From the NCBI RefSeq assembly GCF_963675165.1, contig NC_087388.1, forward strand, positions 3,415,047 to 3,479,046: a stretch of 64,000 nucleotides of DNA, read 5' to 3'. The notes beneath the pieces are model-generated. The model saw nothing but the letters and a program-made list of their open reading frames with translations. It had not been told where the DNA came from and made no database searches. The translations under genes and the position numbers were made by a program. This DNA comes from Halichondria panicea. Lineage: Eukaryota > Porifera > Demospongiae > Suberitida > Halichondriidae. Positions 1 through 11,617 of this stretch are shown piece by piece. Position 1 is the first letter of the stretch, and every line of letters starts with the position of its first letter.

Positions 1-530
1 GGACAGACACACACACACACCACACACACATGCGGGCACAAACACAAACACACACACCACACACACACACACATACAAGCACACGCACACACCACACACA
101 CACACTCACACACACACAAGCACGGGCACACACAACACAGGGGGGTACACACACACACACACACGCATACACGCACACACAGAGGGGGCACATACAACAC
201 ATACACACACACAGGGACACACACACAGGGACACACACACACACACACAAACAGGGGCACACACACGCACACACACAGGGGCACACAGGCACACACTCAC
301 ACATTCACTGACATGCGCACACCACACAGGGGCACACACACACGCATGAAACTCACACACACGCACACACACACAACAACACACCAGAGGGGCACACACA
401 GGGGGCACACACAACACACAAACACACACACAAGACACGCAGGGCACACACACACACACACACACACCCACGCACGCATACACAAGGGGGCACACACACG
501 CGCGGGCACACACACACACACACACACACA
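1..530. repeat. CA/GT microsatellite
   Basis: An almost uninterrupted (CA)n array on the plus strand, broken by short G-rich interruptions of the form AGGGGCACAC. Long open frames exist on both strands here (His/Thr-rich on plus, Cys/Val-rich on minus), but they are simply translations of the dinucleotide and are not genes. The array reaches the window edge, so its full length is unknown. Confidence 0.97.
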
Positions 531-1154
531 CAGTCCATTTCGTGTTGCTTCAAGACCTTAGAAAAATATGCTAGCCAATTGGACACGGAGCTAAAAAATA
601 AAATAAAGTCGGTAGCTGCAACTGATCCTTTTCGATTCCTCGTTAGTGCCACTTTACATTAGCTACTGTGTTTTGCAAGTTGCTTGTCATAGTGCACAGT
701 GGTTACTAGTCATAACTAGATCTAATCAGGAATGTGCTGACTCATAACTTTCTTTGTGTCCTCTAATCTACCATGTGCTCTTATTGTACTGTACATCAGA
801 GAAGCTAGAGCTAGATAATATAGCACTACTGTTCTAGTAGTAGTTGTGTCAAGAGTGGTGGTTCGTGGAACTACAATTACTATTTCAGACCCTACTGGAA
901 CATCTACAATTCCAATCAACAGACCTACAATCCCTCTGGTAGTGGATCATCAACACATTAACCCGAGGCGCGTGGGCGGCTACGGGTTATAGTAGTCTGT
1001 CTGTCTGTCTGTTTGTTTGTTTGTTTGTGATGGGATTTTCTACTCACCTGGATGCCACAGCACTGCGTTTACAGCATGTTCAGAATTTGATGTTAAAGCT
1101 CCTTTGTCGAATAAAAGCGAGCAAAAGCTAAACTTGCACATGGCCTTGAGTTAA
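531..1154. other. non-coding stretch with small tetranucleotide run
   Basis: No credible gene is seen. A short TCTG/TTTG tetranucleotide run lies at about 992-1028. The rest is AT-rich unique-looking sequence. Confidence 0.6.
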
Positions 1155-1233
1155 GGTACGGGATCACTGTCTTCAGTTGCAAATACGTAGTCAAGGCTTC
1201 ATTACCGATTTTCAGCTGAAGTGATCCCGTACC
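1155..1233. repeat. short inverted repeat (hairpin)
   Basis: GGTACGGGATCACT at 1155-1168 is matched exactly by its reverse complement at 1220-1233, with a 51-base loop. This fits a very short fold-back MITE, but no target duplication was identified. Confidence 0.7.
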
Positions 1234-1257
1234 AGGAACAATTGAACAGGCCTACGG

Positions 1258-1470
1258 TCAAGAAAGTAGAATTGTGACTGGTTGTTGACTGACTCTGGAT
1301 CCTATACTCCAGCTTAGCTGGAGCTCTTAGTCTAAGACTTCAGGCTTCTTTGCTGTGATCCTCATGTAGTTGTACGTTCTTAGTTTAGTTTTATTGCATT
1401 ATAATTATAGACGTCTACCATTCCTCCGTTTTCTTTAGTATCATGTCACCAGCCGAGGGTTTGCACTTCA
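1258..1470. repeat. dispersed repeat, related to 29720-29990
   Basis: This segment resembles, in reverse orientation, the sequence at about 29720-29990. Shared blocks include CATGTCACCAGCCGAGGG, the GGATCACAGCAAAGAAGCC region and the AACCAGTCACAATTCT end. Similarity was judged by eye and contains gaps. No coding potential is evident, so it is probably a decayed dispersed element. Confidence 0.5.
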
Positions 1471-1728
1471 GTGCTCTAGTTTATAAGGCATTGACAGTAA
1501 AAGTATTGAGCCCCTCTCTAACAAGCGTGACTTTACAGTGCATGCTTTGAGAGACGTTAAGCTGTTAAGCTGTCAAGACACCTTTAGAGAGATTATTGTT
1601 TCACAAATTGGAGATAGTGTATCTAAGAAAACAACGTTCCCTATTGGATATTTTAAGAAGGTGTGGATCAATAATGAGAAGGATTTTCAGGAATGTTCAT
1701 CAATCAGATTTTTGATAATCGATTACAA

Positions 1729-2435
1729 AAATCGCGATACTAGCCTCAAATCCAGGCCGATTAAAAGGATTCAAGACTACAGTTAGGCCGCCCTTGAAAC
1801 TCAGAACATGCACAAACTCCTTCTCCGCGGCCTGGAATCAAAGCTTGGCTTGGTTAGCTATCTCACATGATAGACTATAAAATTATTGCAAAAGCGAAAC
1901 ATTATTGTTTTTTGCGAAACATTATTGTTTTTTGGAACCATTAAAAAGACGGCCCATAAGTCACAGTAAAAATCATTAATTTTAGAACTGTTCAGTTGAT
2001 ACTATTTTATTTAGTTCCTTCGTGCACTCATTTTTGTATGCTTTCTCGCCAGCACTGTTTTATTTGGCCATCTTGTGTGTATGGAACGCCGTTTGCGACA
2101 AAATTCAGGCAGAATCTGATAAGCGCGTGCATCCAATATAAAATCGATTTTTGAAGATCGATTTTTAATAATCGATTTTTTACAGTTGATTTTCGATTTA
2201 CACGTGAACGATCTTTGACAATCGATCTGATAATCGATTTTTGAAATTCGATTTTTGATAATCGATTTTTAAAAATCGATTACAAAAATCGCAATTGATT
2301 GATATACTAGCCTCGAATCCAGGCCGATTAAAATGGATTCAAGGCTACAGTTAGGCCACCCTTGAAACTCAGAACATGCACAAACTCCTTCTCTGCGGCC
2401 TGGAATCAAAGCTTGGCTTGGTTAGCTATCTCACA
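1729..2435. repeat. direct repeat pair flanking an ATCGATT-rich element
   Basis: A ~140-bp block (1729-1872) is repeated directly at 2290-2435. Both copies run from ACTAGCCTC through GGCCTGGAATCAAAGCTTGG to GTTAGCTATCTCACAT. The spacer carries a segment (1873-2082) that recurs at 3857-4051. It also carries a tandem array of imperfect AATCGATTTTTGA units (about 2140-2300). The second direct repeat abuts the left arm of the large inverted repeat. No gene is supported here. Confidence 0.8.
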
Positions 2436-3537
2436 TCCGACTAGAAAAACATTTGCAATGTGAAAAATTGCTAGGATTGGCCAGGGGAACCACAAAAAAG
2501 CGTGGGAACAAGAAATCAGACGAGAGCATAACTCCAATCCGTTACAACGTCAATCACATGTATACTGGTAGTTTTCCCATGTTTTCCCAGCCAATATGCC
2601 ACGCAATTTTTACTGGTGGAGTGATGACCAATCCCTATATATATTTATTATACATCCATTTTAGAATGTGGGGCACATAATTATGATGATTTGTGATGAA
2701 TTGATGTTCCTAATACATGCAGTGTTGAGCACAGGTACACACAGTCCATCCATGCGTAGTAACATGCACGGACCGTACTGGTGACTGCATGGAATGATGT
2801 GGTGGATGGAAGCTGATAGGTGGATTTGGAACACAGTCTAATATACTATGTATTGTACATGTTCATGACGTTGTAACGGATTGGAGTTATGCTCTCGTCT
2901 GATTTCTTGTTCCCACGCTTTTTTGTGGTTCCCCTGGCCAATCCTAGCAATTTTTCACATTGCAAATGTTTTTCTAGTCGGATTCCCTTTCTTTTTCAGT
3001 ACAGTTTACGTATCATGACATACATAAGTGGAACGTCAAGAGGCAGTACAAGAAGAGAAGACAGGACTAATCAGATATCTTCTCGAATATCTCTGGACTA
3101 ATAATTATAGTATAATGAGTAATAATTTATTGCTTGATAATTATTTTGAATTTGCGAATCAGTATTAAATGACAGCCATTTTAAGAGCATGATATCTAGC
3201 CAGTGCATATAGCATGCCTGTCAGAGAAAGGGAGCTAGAGCTGAACAGTGTGAAGAAAAGGAACACCTCAGGCTCTGGAAAAGCACTGCTGCACTGATTT
3301 TAGGCGCACGGTTTATTAGCCACGCCTATCTATTATTATTGGCCACAACACAATTGCTGAGTCATTAAAGATGGCGGAATTGTCTAGGTAAGAGAAATAG
3401 AGACTGAGAGGTCTTCTGCCTCGTGGAAGCAATCGCAAATCTGAAGAAGCGCTTTGTAATCCAGGTTGTAGTCGTTTGGAAACCCTGTGCAGAATGTCCT
3501 GGAGATGGCTGTACTTGGAGTAAATGCTGGGCAAGAA

Positions 3538-3578
<41 letters not shown>

Positions 3579-3855
3579 GTCAGTCAGACAAAGAGCGGTG
3601 AAACGTCGAAATAGTGCAATTTTTAAAATGAAAATATTCATTCATTATAAAATGTTTATGGATTATGAAATGGATTATGAAATGAGAGATACAAAGAGAG
3701 AAAAGGCTAAATAAACTATCTGTTCAGCCAGTTTCTTGATGTGGCCTTTCCCTGCAGAGATAGAACAGTTTGAACATGAGTCAAAATAATTGAAATATTG
3801 CTAAACACGGGCAAACCCACTGCCAATCCTATGTAAAACCTACTGGTTTTACTAA
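2435..3855 (+). repeat. left arm of large 1.42-kb inverted repeat
   Basis: This arm is repeated in reverse complement at 8108-9537, starting TCCGACTAGAAAAACATTTG and ending TACTGGTTTTACTAA at the spacer side. The arms match along their whole length, with only small differences such as the number of TTAC/GTAA units (about 3541-3580 here, 8385-8432 in the other arm). Short mirror open frames in both arms reflect this duplication and are not recognised as proteins. The arm begins with a 547-bp fold-back MITE. The whole 7.1-kb unit could be one foldback transposon with long terminal repeats or a palindrome formed by rearrangement. No clear target duplication was seen. Confidence 0.9.
2436..2982. 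mobile_element. 547-bp fold-back MITE in left arm
   Basis: It has terminal inverted repeats of about 115 bp. The first runs from 2436 (TCCGACTAG...) to about 2552, and the second is its reverse complement from about 2870 to 2982 (...CTAGTCGGA). The same unit is present in mirror orientation in the right arm at 8989-9537. The two ends make each arm itself internally palindromic. There is no coding capacity. Confidence 0.85.
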
Positions 3856-3856
3856 T

Positions 3857-4051
3857 GATAGACTATAACGCAAAAGCGAAACATTATTGTTTTTTGGAAC
3901 CATTAAAAAGGAGGGCCATAAGTCACAGTAAAAATCATTAATTTTAGAACTGCTCAGTTGGTGCTATCTTATTTAGTTTCTTCATGCACCCATTTTTGTA
4001 TGCTTTCTCGCCAGCACTGTTTTATTTGGCCATCTTGTGTGTGCTTAGAGA
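3857..4051. repeat. direct repeat of 1873-2082
   Basis: Starting GATAGACTATAA and containing CGAAACATTATTGTTTTTTGG, this block repeats 1873-2082 in the same orientation with a few substitutions. It sits just inside the large inverted repeat, so the same unit borders the left arm on both its outer and inner sides. Confidence 0.8.
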
Positions 4052-4334
4052 AAGAGCTGAGAAAGAGTTTGGTGATTCCAGATAGAATAGAAGTCATGAA
4101 TAGTGGCTTCTTCAATGGATAGTATCACGTGATACAGCTTTAGACAGGGGCCCCCCCAGCCCACCTTCAGAGCAGTTCTAAAATCGATTATCAAAAATTG
4201 AATTTCAATAATCGATTATCAAAAATCGATTATCAAAAATCGATTATCAAAAATAGAATTTCAAAAATCGATTATCAGATCGATTGTCAAAGATCGTTCA
4301 CATGTAAATCGAAAATCAACTGTAAAAAATCAAT

Positions 4335-5188
4335 TGTGACAGGCTCTGGGAAAACCAGACTATTGGAGCAGACTAAAATGTGATGCAATCTGAGAAAACA
4401 GACCACTTGGCTTAGATTTTCAATTTGAGCTAGAGGCAAATTTGTGACCTTGAGTGCAAAGTGATAAATTTAGTTTTATAAGCTTACAAGTATCTATAGC
4501 CTTTCTACTATCTCTATGTGAAGTCTGGTGCTCTAAATCCAAATATTTTTACCTCAGTGCTTCGTCAAAAAACGCAAAACATAGGCTTACTAATGGAGTA
4601 GGGCATCTTTGAATGGCGTTTTTTCAATAATGCAATTTCATAGCAACCAACTTCAAACGATTATAACTTAGTCATAGAATGAGGTATGTACAGACTAAGC
4701 ATAGCATTGTGTAGGCATTTCTCTGCTCTATCAGTATGCATATAGATCTCAACTTTTTTAGACCAAGCCAAGTGGTCTGTTTTGTCAAATTGCATCACAA
4801 ATATGTGTGATTAATGTACCAAATAATAGAGCAGAGCATTGCCTACACAATGATATGCTTAGTGTTCACATACCTAGTTTCATACCCGAGTCATGCGCGT
4901 TGGAAACTCGAAGCCGTAAAATGTAGTATCAAAGTAGTATCGAGAAAAACGACTCTCAAAGATTGCTTAATTAGGAAAAATAAGGTAATAGCGAAACTTT
5001 GGACGAAGCGTTTCGATGGAAAGAGTTGGATTTAGAGCATCAGATTTTACAGAGAGGTAGTAGAAGGACTGTAGATACTTATACATCAATAACATTTTAT
5101 TTGAGATTTTATACTGTAGGCATAAATTTAGCTGTAGCTCAATACTAAATTCTGCTCCAATAGTCTGGTTTTCCCAGAGCCTGTCACA
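4335..5188. mobile_element. MITE family TGTGACAGG, copy 1 (itself carrying a nested MITE)
   Basis: Terminal inverted repeats TGTGACAGGCTCTGGGAAAA... (4335) and its complement ending at 5188. The body is a ~430-bp unit matching copy 2 at 6691-7110 in inverse orientation, plus an internal 421-bp insertion (4379-4799). That insertion has TGTGATGCAATCTGAGAAAA termini and looks like a diverged member of the same family. No transposase is encoded. Confidence 0.85.
4379..4799. mobile_element. 421-bp MITE nested in MITE copy 1
   Basis: Inverted termini read TGTGATGCAATCTGAGAAAA at 4379 and the complementary sequence ending TTGCATCACA at 4799. The interior shares landmarks with the 420-bp MITE at 6691-7110 (a GTAGGCATTTCTCTGCTCTA-type segment and a TCTACTATCTC segment). 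This suggests insertion of a relative into a relative. Confidence 0.75.
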
Positions 5189-5404
5189 ATTATTAAAAAT
5201 TGATCTTCAAAAATGGATTTTATATTGGATGCACACGCCTATCACATTCTGCCTGAATTTTGTCGCAAACGGCGTTCCATACGGGCTACCTGTAGGAATA
5301 GTTCATGAGATAATTATGTATTTTTAAAGAAAAATGTTGTATTTATTCGTTTAGCATCAACAGTCATAGTCATAAAGAATCATGTGATTTAAGATAATTC
5401 TGTT

Positions 5405-5800
5405 CAACTCTAAATGTTTACAAGTATCCAGCATAGTTGATGCAATCCTGTTCTGAGGAGAGTATAAAAAAATTGTTTCATTAGCCCTAACAAACAAGGG
5501 TTCAAATGGGGTGGGAAACGAATGAGTGCTGTGGCCACTGTGTCAATAAACAATTGTCCATAACCACTACTGTCAAAGGGCAAGAGGAGACACTTCCTAC
5601 AGAAATCTTCAAATGTCTCCCCTTTAACAGTATCTTCAATTTCTTCCATTCCAAAAATTGACCAATTGCATTCACTCTGACTCCTCCAAATTTAATTCGA
5701 TAATCTATTGCTGGCATACCACGAATACTGTATCCATAATTTCTAATTGTGTTCTTTCTGTAGACTGACTCATCCACTCATAGCTGGACATGAATTTTCC
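5405..5800 (-). pseudogene. degraded Tc1/mariner-type (DDE_3) transposase fragment
   Basis: Minus-strand frames carry the family hallmarks of the transposases at 22.8, 25.4 and 52.7 kb: NYGYSIRGMPAIDYR following the first catalytic region, VRVNAIG, then VVVMDNC with the second catalytic Asp. The fragment is split across two frames, and the third acidic residue region is not recognisable. No N-terminal helix-turn-helix region or partner gene is found. It lies inside the spacer of the large inverted repeat. I regard it as dead. Confidence 0.75.
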
Positions 5801-6690
5801 TCGTAGATTATCATCACTCTACAGTGAAGCAACACTCTACTAGTGTGCACTCCAAAAATGGAGAGGAAAGGATGATGAGAGCAGATTTTACACTTGATTT
5901 TCATAATCTAGTTCCGTCTAGAAAACCAGTAGAGCTATGGACTTAATCGTTTGTGCACTACACACAGCTCTTCAACATTACGAAGAGCTTTTGTTGTAAA
6001 ATCCCTTTGTTTTCTATTTATGAGAATTTTTTGTTATGACACACCCTCTATGACACACCCTCTAGAGAAAAATCTAGACCGTATATGGCAGCTCGTAACT
6101 TTGTTCACCTTACCTAATTATAGTCAGATCGAACACTTTTTATATCTGGCTCTAGCGTACGCGTACGCTAGAGTATAAATTAAGACGTAAGCCTGTAGAC
6201 CACGCCCCAATTGCGTACGTAGAGTGCAGAATTAGCGTTGAAGATCAAGAGCCATTTGTTAGTAGCCTGAAGAGAAGAGATAGGCAACGCTGGGGCTACA
6301 GACAGGCTCATAGACTTCTGCCAGGGTTGGCTGCTGTTTTGATGGACTTTGAAGGTAAACTATGAACTAGCTTTGCTAGCTTGATACACAGGGCAGCTTG
6401 ATACACAGGGCCTTGCTTTTCACTCCCTTCCCCTTCAGAGCTTCCATGAAAGCCTGTGTAATACGTCACCAGAGTGCTGTGCTCCAGGCCAAGTTGGACC
6501 AGTCTCTTTGTCTGGGCTGCTTGGCTTCCCCGGGCATCAAATTGGTGGAACCTTTGCGGTCCACACAGCTCCATCTGCTTATTAGCAGACCGAATAGGGA
6601 GGCAGCTGATCATTGAATGGTGTGTCGTAACTGCCAGGACATCTGGAAATGAGCTTCTGTGAGTGTGATACATAAAATAATTAATATATA
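5801..6690. other. spacer sequence without recognised gene
   Basis: Short open frames on both strands at about 6300-6670 overlap each other and resemble no protein I recognise. A tandem duplication of ATGACACACCCTCT lies at about 6035-6065. Otherwise nothing is supported. Confidence 0.5.
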
Positions 6691-7110
6691 TGTGACAGGC
6701 TCTGGGAAAACCAGACTATTGGAGCAGAATTTAGTATTGAGCTACAGCTAAATTTATGCCTGCAGTATAAAATCTCAAATAAAATGTTATTGATGTATAA
6801 GTATCTACAGTCCTTCTACTACCTCTCTGTAAAATCTGATGCTCTAAATCCAACTCTTTCCATCGAAACGCTTCGTCCAAACTTTCGCTATTACCTTATT
6901 TTTCCTAATTAAGCAATCTTTGAGAGCCGTTTTTCTCGATACTACATTTTACGGCTTCGAGTTTCCAACGCGCATAACTCGGGTATGTAACTAGGTATGT
7001 GAACACTAAGCATATCATTGTGTAGGCAATGCTCTGCTCTATCACTTGGTACATTAATCACCAAAATTTTAGTCTGCTCCAATAGTCTGGTTTTCCTAGA
7101 GCCTGTCACA
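6691..7110. mobile_element. MITE family TGTGACAGG, copy 2 (420 bp)
   Basis: Inverted termini TGTGACAGGCTCTGGGAAAA at 6691 and the complement ending CCTGTCACA at 7110, flanked by ATATA/TATAA, compatible with a TA target duplication. Internal sequence matches the outer body of copy 1 in reverse orientation. A partial third relative occurs at about 61686-61800. Confidence 0.85.
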
Positions 7111-8107
7111 TATAACACAGATTGCCAACCTTCCAGACGAGTTCCTAGCGTGTTTGTAAGCCTCCATACAATACATGTGCATGTGCAGTGAATAATTATG
7201 TACCGGGTCAGGTAGAATCCATCCATAGGAACCAACCCATTTTTGTCATCACCCCTGTTCACAATATTTTTTTCGTACCTGACCACAGGACCATTCTGCT
7301 ATTTCTGCTAACTTGGTGGCAAGGATCTCCAGCTTCTGAAGGATGCGATGCCATTGTGTGCTGGAACATGGTGGAAGACCCAACCAGCCACTCAACCGGA
7401 CGTATCAACATGCAGGTGGAAAGGACAACACTGGATAGTGCCATGAACAGCTCGAATCGTGGATAGTACAACATCCAAAGCACTGAAGAGAAACGTCTCC
7501 ACTCGACACAAATGAAGACAGTGTGTATTAACATCAAGAGACAATCCAACCTCTTGAGGAACTCAGACACTCGTGCTGATTGTACCGACTGGGGTCTATT
7601 GGCACACTCCCATCGAAGGCAACAAATCTGGCTCTGTATTTATTGGATTGTGTTATTTTGTTATTGATTTATTAGTTTGTGTAGCTACCTTAGCTACCTG
7701 ATTTTCTTTTGCAGCTTGTAGTTAATTTAATTGAAGACATTCTCACAAAACCACTATGTTGTTACTTGTGGTTACTACTATAATTATTAGCGCACGCATT
7801 GAAATTAAATATTGCGTGTGCAAGTCTCAGGATCTAAACGTTGCATTTTTGTGGTTAAATTATGTCAATTTGTTACTATGTGCGGGCACCCTTAAGTAGA
7901 ACAGTTTTTCTGAATTTCTTCTAAATACATACTTGGCTTGTTTGATATCATAATTACATTATCATTCAATAACTTCTTGGGTCGATATAAAGCTCACAGT
8001 AACGTCTAACAGACCTCTCAGAGTTGTAGCTATAGCTATATTTTCTCAGAACAACTAGCCTCCAAACTGAGTACTGTCTAGGCATAACTGCAAGCTCTTT
8101 TTTCTTG
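7111..8107. other. inner spacer of large inverted repeat, nothing recognised
   Basis: Overlapping open frames of about 90-100 codons occur on both strands at 7188-7570, but neither resembles a known family. The remainder is AT-rich. No repeat structure is evident apart from the bordering arms. Confidence 0.45.
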
Positions 8108-8384
8108 TTAGTAAAACCAGTAGGTTTTACATAGGATTGGCAGTGGGTTTGCCCGTGTTTAGCAATATTTCAATTATTTTGACTCATGTTCAAACTGTTC
8201 TATCTCTGCAGGGAAAGGCCACATCAAGAAACTGGCTGAACAGATAGTTTATTTAGCCTTTTCTCTCTTTGTATCTCTCATTTCATAATCCATTTCATAA
8301 TCCATAAACATTTTATAATGAATGAATATTTTCATTTTAAAAATTGCACTATTTCGACGTTTCACCGCTCTTTGTCTGACTGAC

Positions 8385-8433
<49 letters not shown>

Positions 8434-9537
8434 TTCTTGCCCAGCATTTACTCCAAGTACAGCCATCTCCAGGACATTCTGCACAGGGTTTCCAAACGAC
8501 TACAACCTGGATTACAAAGCGCTTCTTCAGATTTGCGATTGCTTCCACGAGGCAGAAGACCTCTCAGTCTCTATTTCTCTTACCTAGACAATTCCGCCAT
8601 CTTTAATGACTCAGCAATTGTGTTGTGGCCAATAATAATAGATAGGCGTGGCTAATAAACCGTGCGCCTAAAATCAGTGCAGCAGTGCTTTTCCAGAGCC
8701 TGAGGTGTTCCTTTTCTTCACACTGTTCAGCTCTAGCTCCCTTTCTCTGACAGGCATGCTATATGCACTGGCTAGATATCATGCTCTTAAAATGGCTGTC
8801 ATTTAATACTGATTCGCAAATTCAAAATAATTATCAAGCAATAAATTATTACTCATTATACTATAATTATTAGTCCAGAGATATTCGAGAAGATATCTGA
8901 TTAGTCCTGTCTTCTCTTCTTGTACTGCCTCTTGACGTTCCACTTATGTATGTCATGATACGTAAACTGTACTGAAAAAGAAAGGGAATCCGACTAGAAA
9001 AACATTTGCAATGTGAAAAATTGCTAGGATTGGCCAGGGGAACCACAAAAAAGCGTGGGAACAAGAAATCAGACGAGAGCATAACTCCAATCCGTTACAA
9101 CGTCATGAACGTGTACAATACATAGTATATCAAATAATAGACTGTGTTCCAGATCCACCTATCAGCTTCCATCCACCACATCATTCCATGCAGTCACCAG
9201 TACGGTCCGTGCATGTTACTACGCAGGGATGGACTGTGTGTACCTTTGCTCTACACTACATGTATTAGGAACATCAATTCATCACAAATCATCATGATTA
9301 TGTGCCCCACATTCTAATGTATAATAAATATATATAGGGATTGGTCATCACTCCACCAGTAAAAATTGCGTGGCATATTGGCTGGGAAAACATGGGAAAA
9401 CTACCAGTATACATGTGATTGACGTTGTAACGGATTGGAGTTATGCTCTCGTCTGATTTCTTGTTCCCACGCTTTTTTGTGGTTCCCCTGGCCAATCCTA
9501 GCAATTTTTCACATTGCAAATGTTTTTCTAGTCGGAT
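8108..9537 (-). repeat. right arm of large 1.42-kb inverted repeat
   Basis: Reverse complement of 2435-3855. The inner end is TTAGTAAAACCAGTAGG and the outer end is TTTTTCTAGTCGGAT. It carries the mirror copy of the 115-bp-TIR MITE at its outer end (8989-9537). Near-identity of the two arms implies a recent origin or ongoing gene conversion. Confidence 0.9.
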
Positions 9538-10380
9538 ATACTACTGTACTGAACTGTGAAATATTATTCAACTCTAGTCATTGTGTAAAAAGAGTCATTG
9601 TGTAAAAAGATTGTAAAAACGAACGACATTATAATACATTATTGTGATATGTATTCATTCAGAGCAGTAGAAAACGATTGAGAGAAAGAGGTGAGGTGAC
9701 TATGAACTTAACCCCTAAAAAAAGGCCAGGAAAATGCTTGCACAACAACTCCTCAAGTAGATTCTTCAGTTGCTCACGTCAGTATTTTACGAGATGTATT
9801 TTCATTTTACACACAGCATCACTAAGAGCATCACTAAGATCAGATCTAAGTAATCCTGCAGCTATTGCTAGACAGGTTATGTCACATTCCAAAATTAAAA
9901 AGGAGAAGGATGTGTTGAAGATCATTGGAAAATAGAGACATTTCACTTCACTGTAACCATAGATATATAACATAGATATATAACAATTGTGTATTACCAT
10001 CTACCACATATTTCATTGGGTTAAAAATCACATGACATAGGATGCGCATTTCATTTGCTCTAGGCAACACGGAAATGCTGCAAGAGTCTCCAGACCTAAT
10101 CCTAGCTCTGCTTGATTTTGCCACCGAGTTATTAGGCCAGACTAGTAAAAGAGGATCATTGACCTTAACATTCCTTGACCTTTTATACAAGTGTGATAGA
10201 TTTAAAAGTTTAGCACATGTGTATGAAGTACTATAAAGGACTTATCAGGTCGGTCAGTTAATGGGAGCTTCCACTGTATATTGAAAGTTCTAGTTAGTTA
10301 ATACACATAGTTAGTTAATACACATCATAATTATGTTCAGCTAACCACCTAACCTTTTTATATATATAGGTGAATCTGCA
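9538..10380. other. non-coding, with two perfect short duplications
   Basis: AGTCATTGTGTAAAAAG is duplicated in tandem at 9576-9609 (17-bp period). AGCATCACTAAG is duplicated at 9815-9838 (12-bp). Short frames at 9678-9935 and 10042-10236 are not recognised. Confidence 0.5.
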
Positions 10381-10381
10381 T

Positions 10382-11617
10382 GGCCCGCTTTTCGCAAAAA
10401 AGCTCGAACTACGCACATCCCGTGCAATTCAATTTAGTCTAGAATTTTCCAATCGGTATCTATGGTTATAGGGCAAAGAACACATAGATACCTCATGCCC
10501 ATGTACTATCTATAACATAGAACCAAGCAAAGCACTGGAAATCCAAGATCAAGGTCTATCATCACGTATATTAAACATTAAACATCGGCCGTAATCGGAT
10601 AGCTAGCTGTTTTGCTAAAAAGCAGCCATGGCCACAATCGTCGCAATAATTCTAATTCTGCAATGGAAGTAGCTCAAACTACGCATATCCCTGTATAGCG
10701 CTGTAGAGCGCTGTAGAATCACGTGCCTCAAGCCACGTTGCTATGTTAAAATTTCATTAGCATCTTACCGCACGAAGATTTGCCGATGTGCTTGAACAGC
10801 TTGAGGTCCTCTCCTCTGGTGATGACAGTGCCTATGAAGGACTGACGCTGTAGATCGTTCACCGATATAGTAATGCACCTATCAATCCACCCCCCCCCCG
10901 AGGGATAGGGGGGATTTGACCATACCTCATGTCAAATTCCCCCAGGTGGGGGAGTATTCTGTGTTCAAATCCCCCAGCCCGTATTTCCCGGGGGGGGGGG
11001 GATAATACATAATACATGTACGTATTGTGAAAATCAAGCATATGATAGGCTGATCCATAAAAAAAATTTTTGGATTTTATCTCACCTTGGAGGATTCTCA
11101 CCTTGGATTTTATCTCGGATTTTATCTCACCGCTGGCCGAGCATTTAAAATGATAAAAACGGGTGACCGTGGTTCACATGTTTTATGGCTGCACCATTTT
11201 GCATTCTATTGGTATAAATTATGTGACATGCACGAGTGCCATATGGGATATATTGGCTCAGTAGTGACTTAGGCCCGAGGGCTCGAGGGCCACGAGTGAG
11301 CCGAGCCTTTCCGTGTACACATCTTTCCGTGTACACATCACTCCTTTTATAGGACAACTAGCTAGTTTCAACTACTTGTGGTGGCTGCACCCAGACACAA
11401 CCTACCACTGAATCTGTTGACAGTGTTATACTATAAAAGTATACTATAAAAGGGGGTCATACTATGCCAGTATCTAGATAGTGTCACAGTTCAAGGCTTG
11501 ACCACAGTGTTTCCTTTGATCTGCCCACTCAAAATGCGATAGAGAATTTACAGACATTTCACTTCACTGTTAATTAAGAATCAAGAATCCGACGGTTAAA
11601 GAATCCGACGGTTAAAG
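10382..11617 (+). mobile_element. piggyBac-derived non-autonomous element P1 (degenerate)
   Basis: Shares with the copies at 12510, 14408, 36178 and 60722 an ordered set of landmarks: GCTCGAACTACGCACATCCC, the GCCGATGTGCTTGAACAGCT segment encoding an ADVLEQLE-type start, a GTGATGACAGTGCCTATGA acidic segment, and the GATTTTATCTCACCGCTGGC region. It ends GAATCCGACGGTTAAA, the last duplicated at 11585-11616. A C/G-rich fold-back (about 10888-11005) and another insertion (about 11270-11560) interrupt it. Confidence 0.65.

Larger units (their letters stand above)
4180..5285 (-). repeat. ATCGATT-array element, inverted and split by a MITE
   Basis: 4180-4334 is a tandem array of AAAATCGATTATC-type units, reverse complementary to the array at about 2140-2300. 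The continuation (5189-5285, including GGATTTTATATTGGATGCAC) is the reverse complement of about 2087-2160. A 854-bp MITE (4335-5188) is inserted between the two halves, so this element is older than the MITE. Confidence 0.75.

Noticed and set aside
30..652. Long open frames on both strands in the first 650 bp
   Set aside because: They translate a CA/GT dinucleotide array and have no protein-like composition.
2453..9519. Mirror open frames of 70-75 codons in the inverted arms
   Set aside because: Their duplication follows from the inverted repeat, and they resemble no protein and lack conservation beyond the DNA identity.
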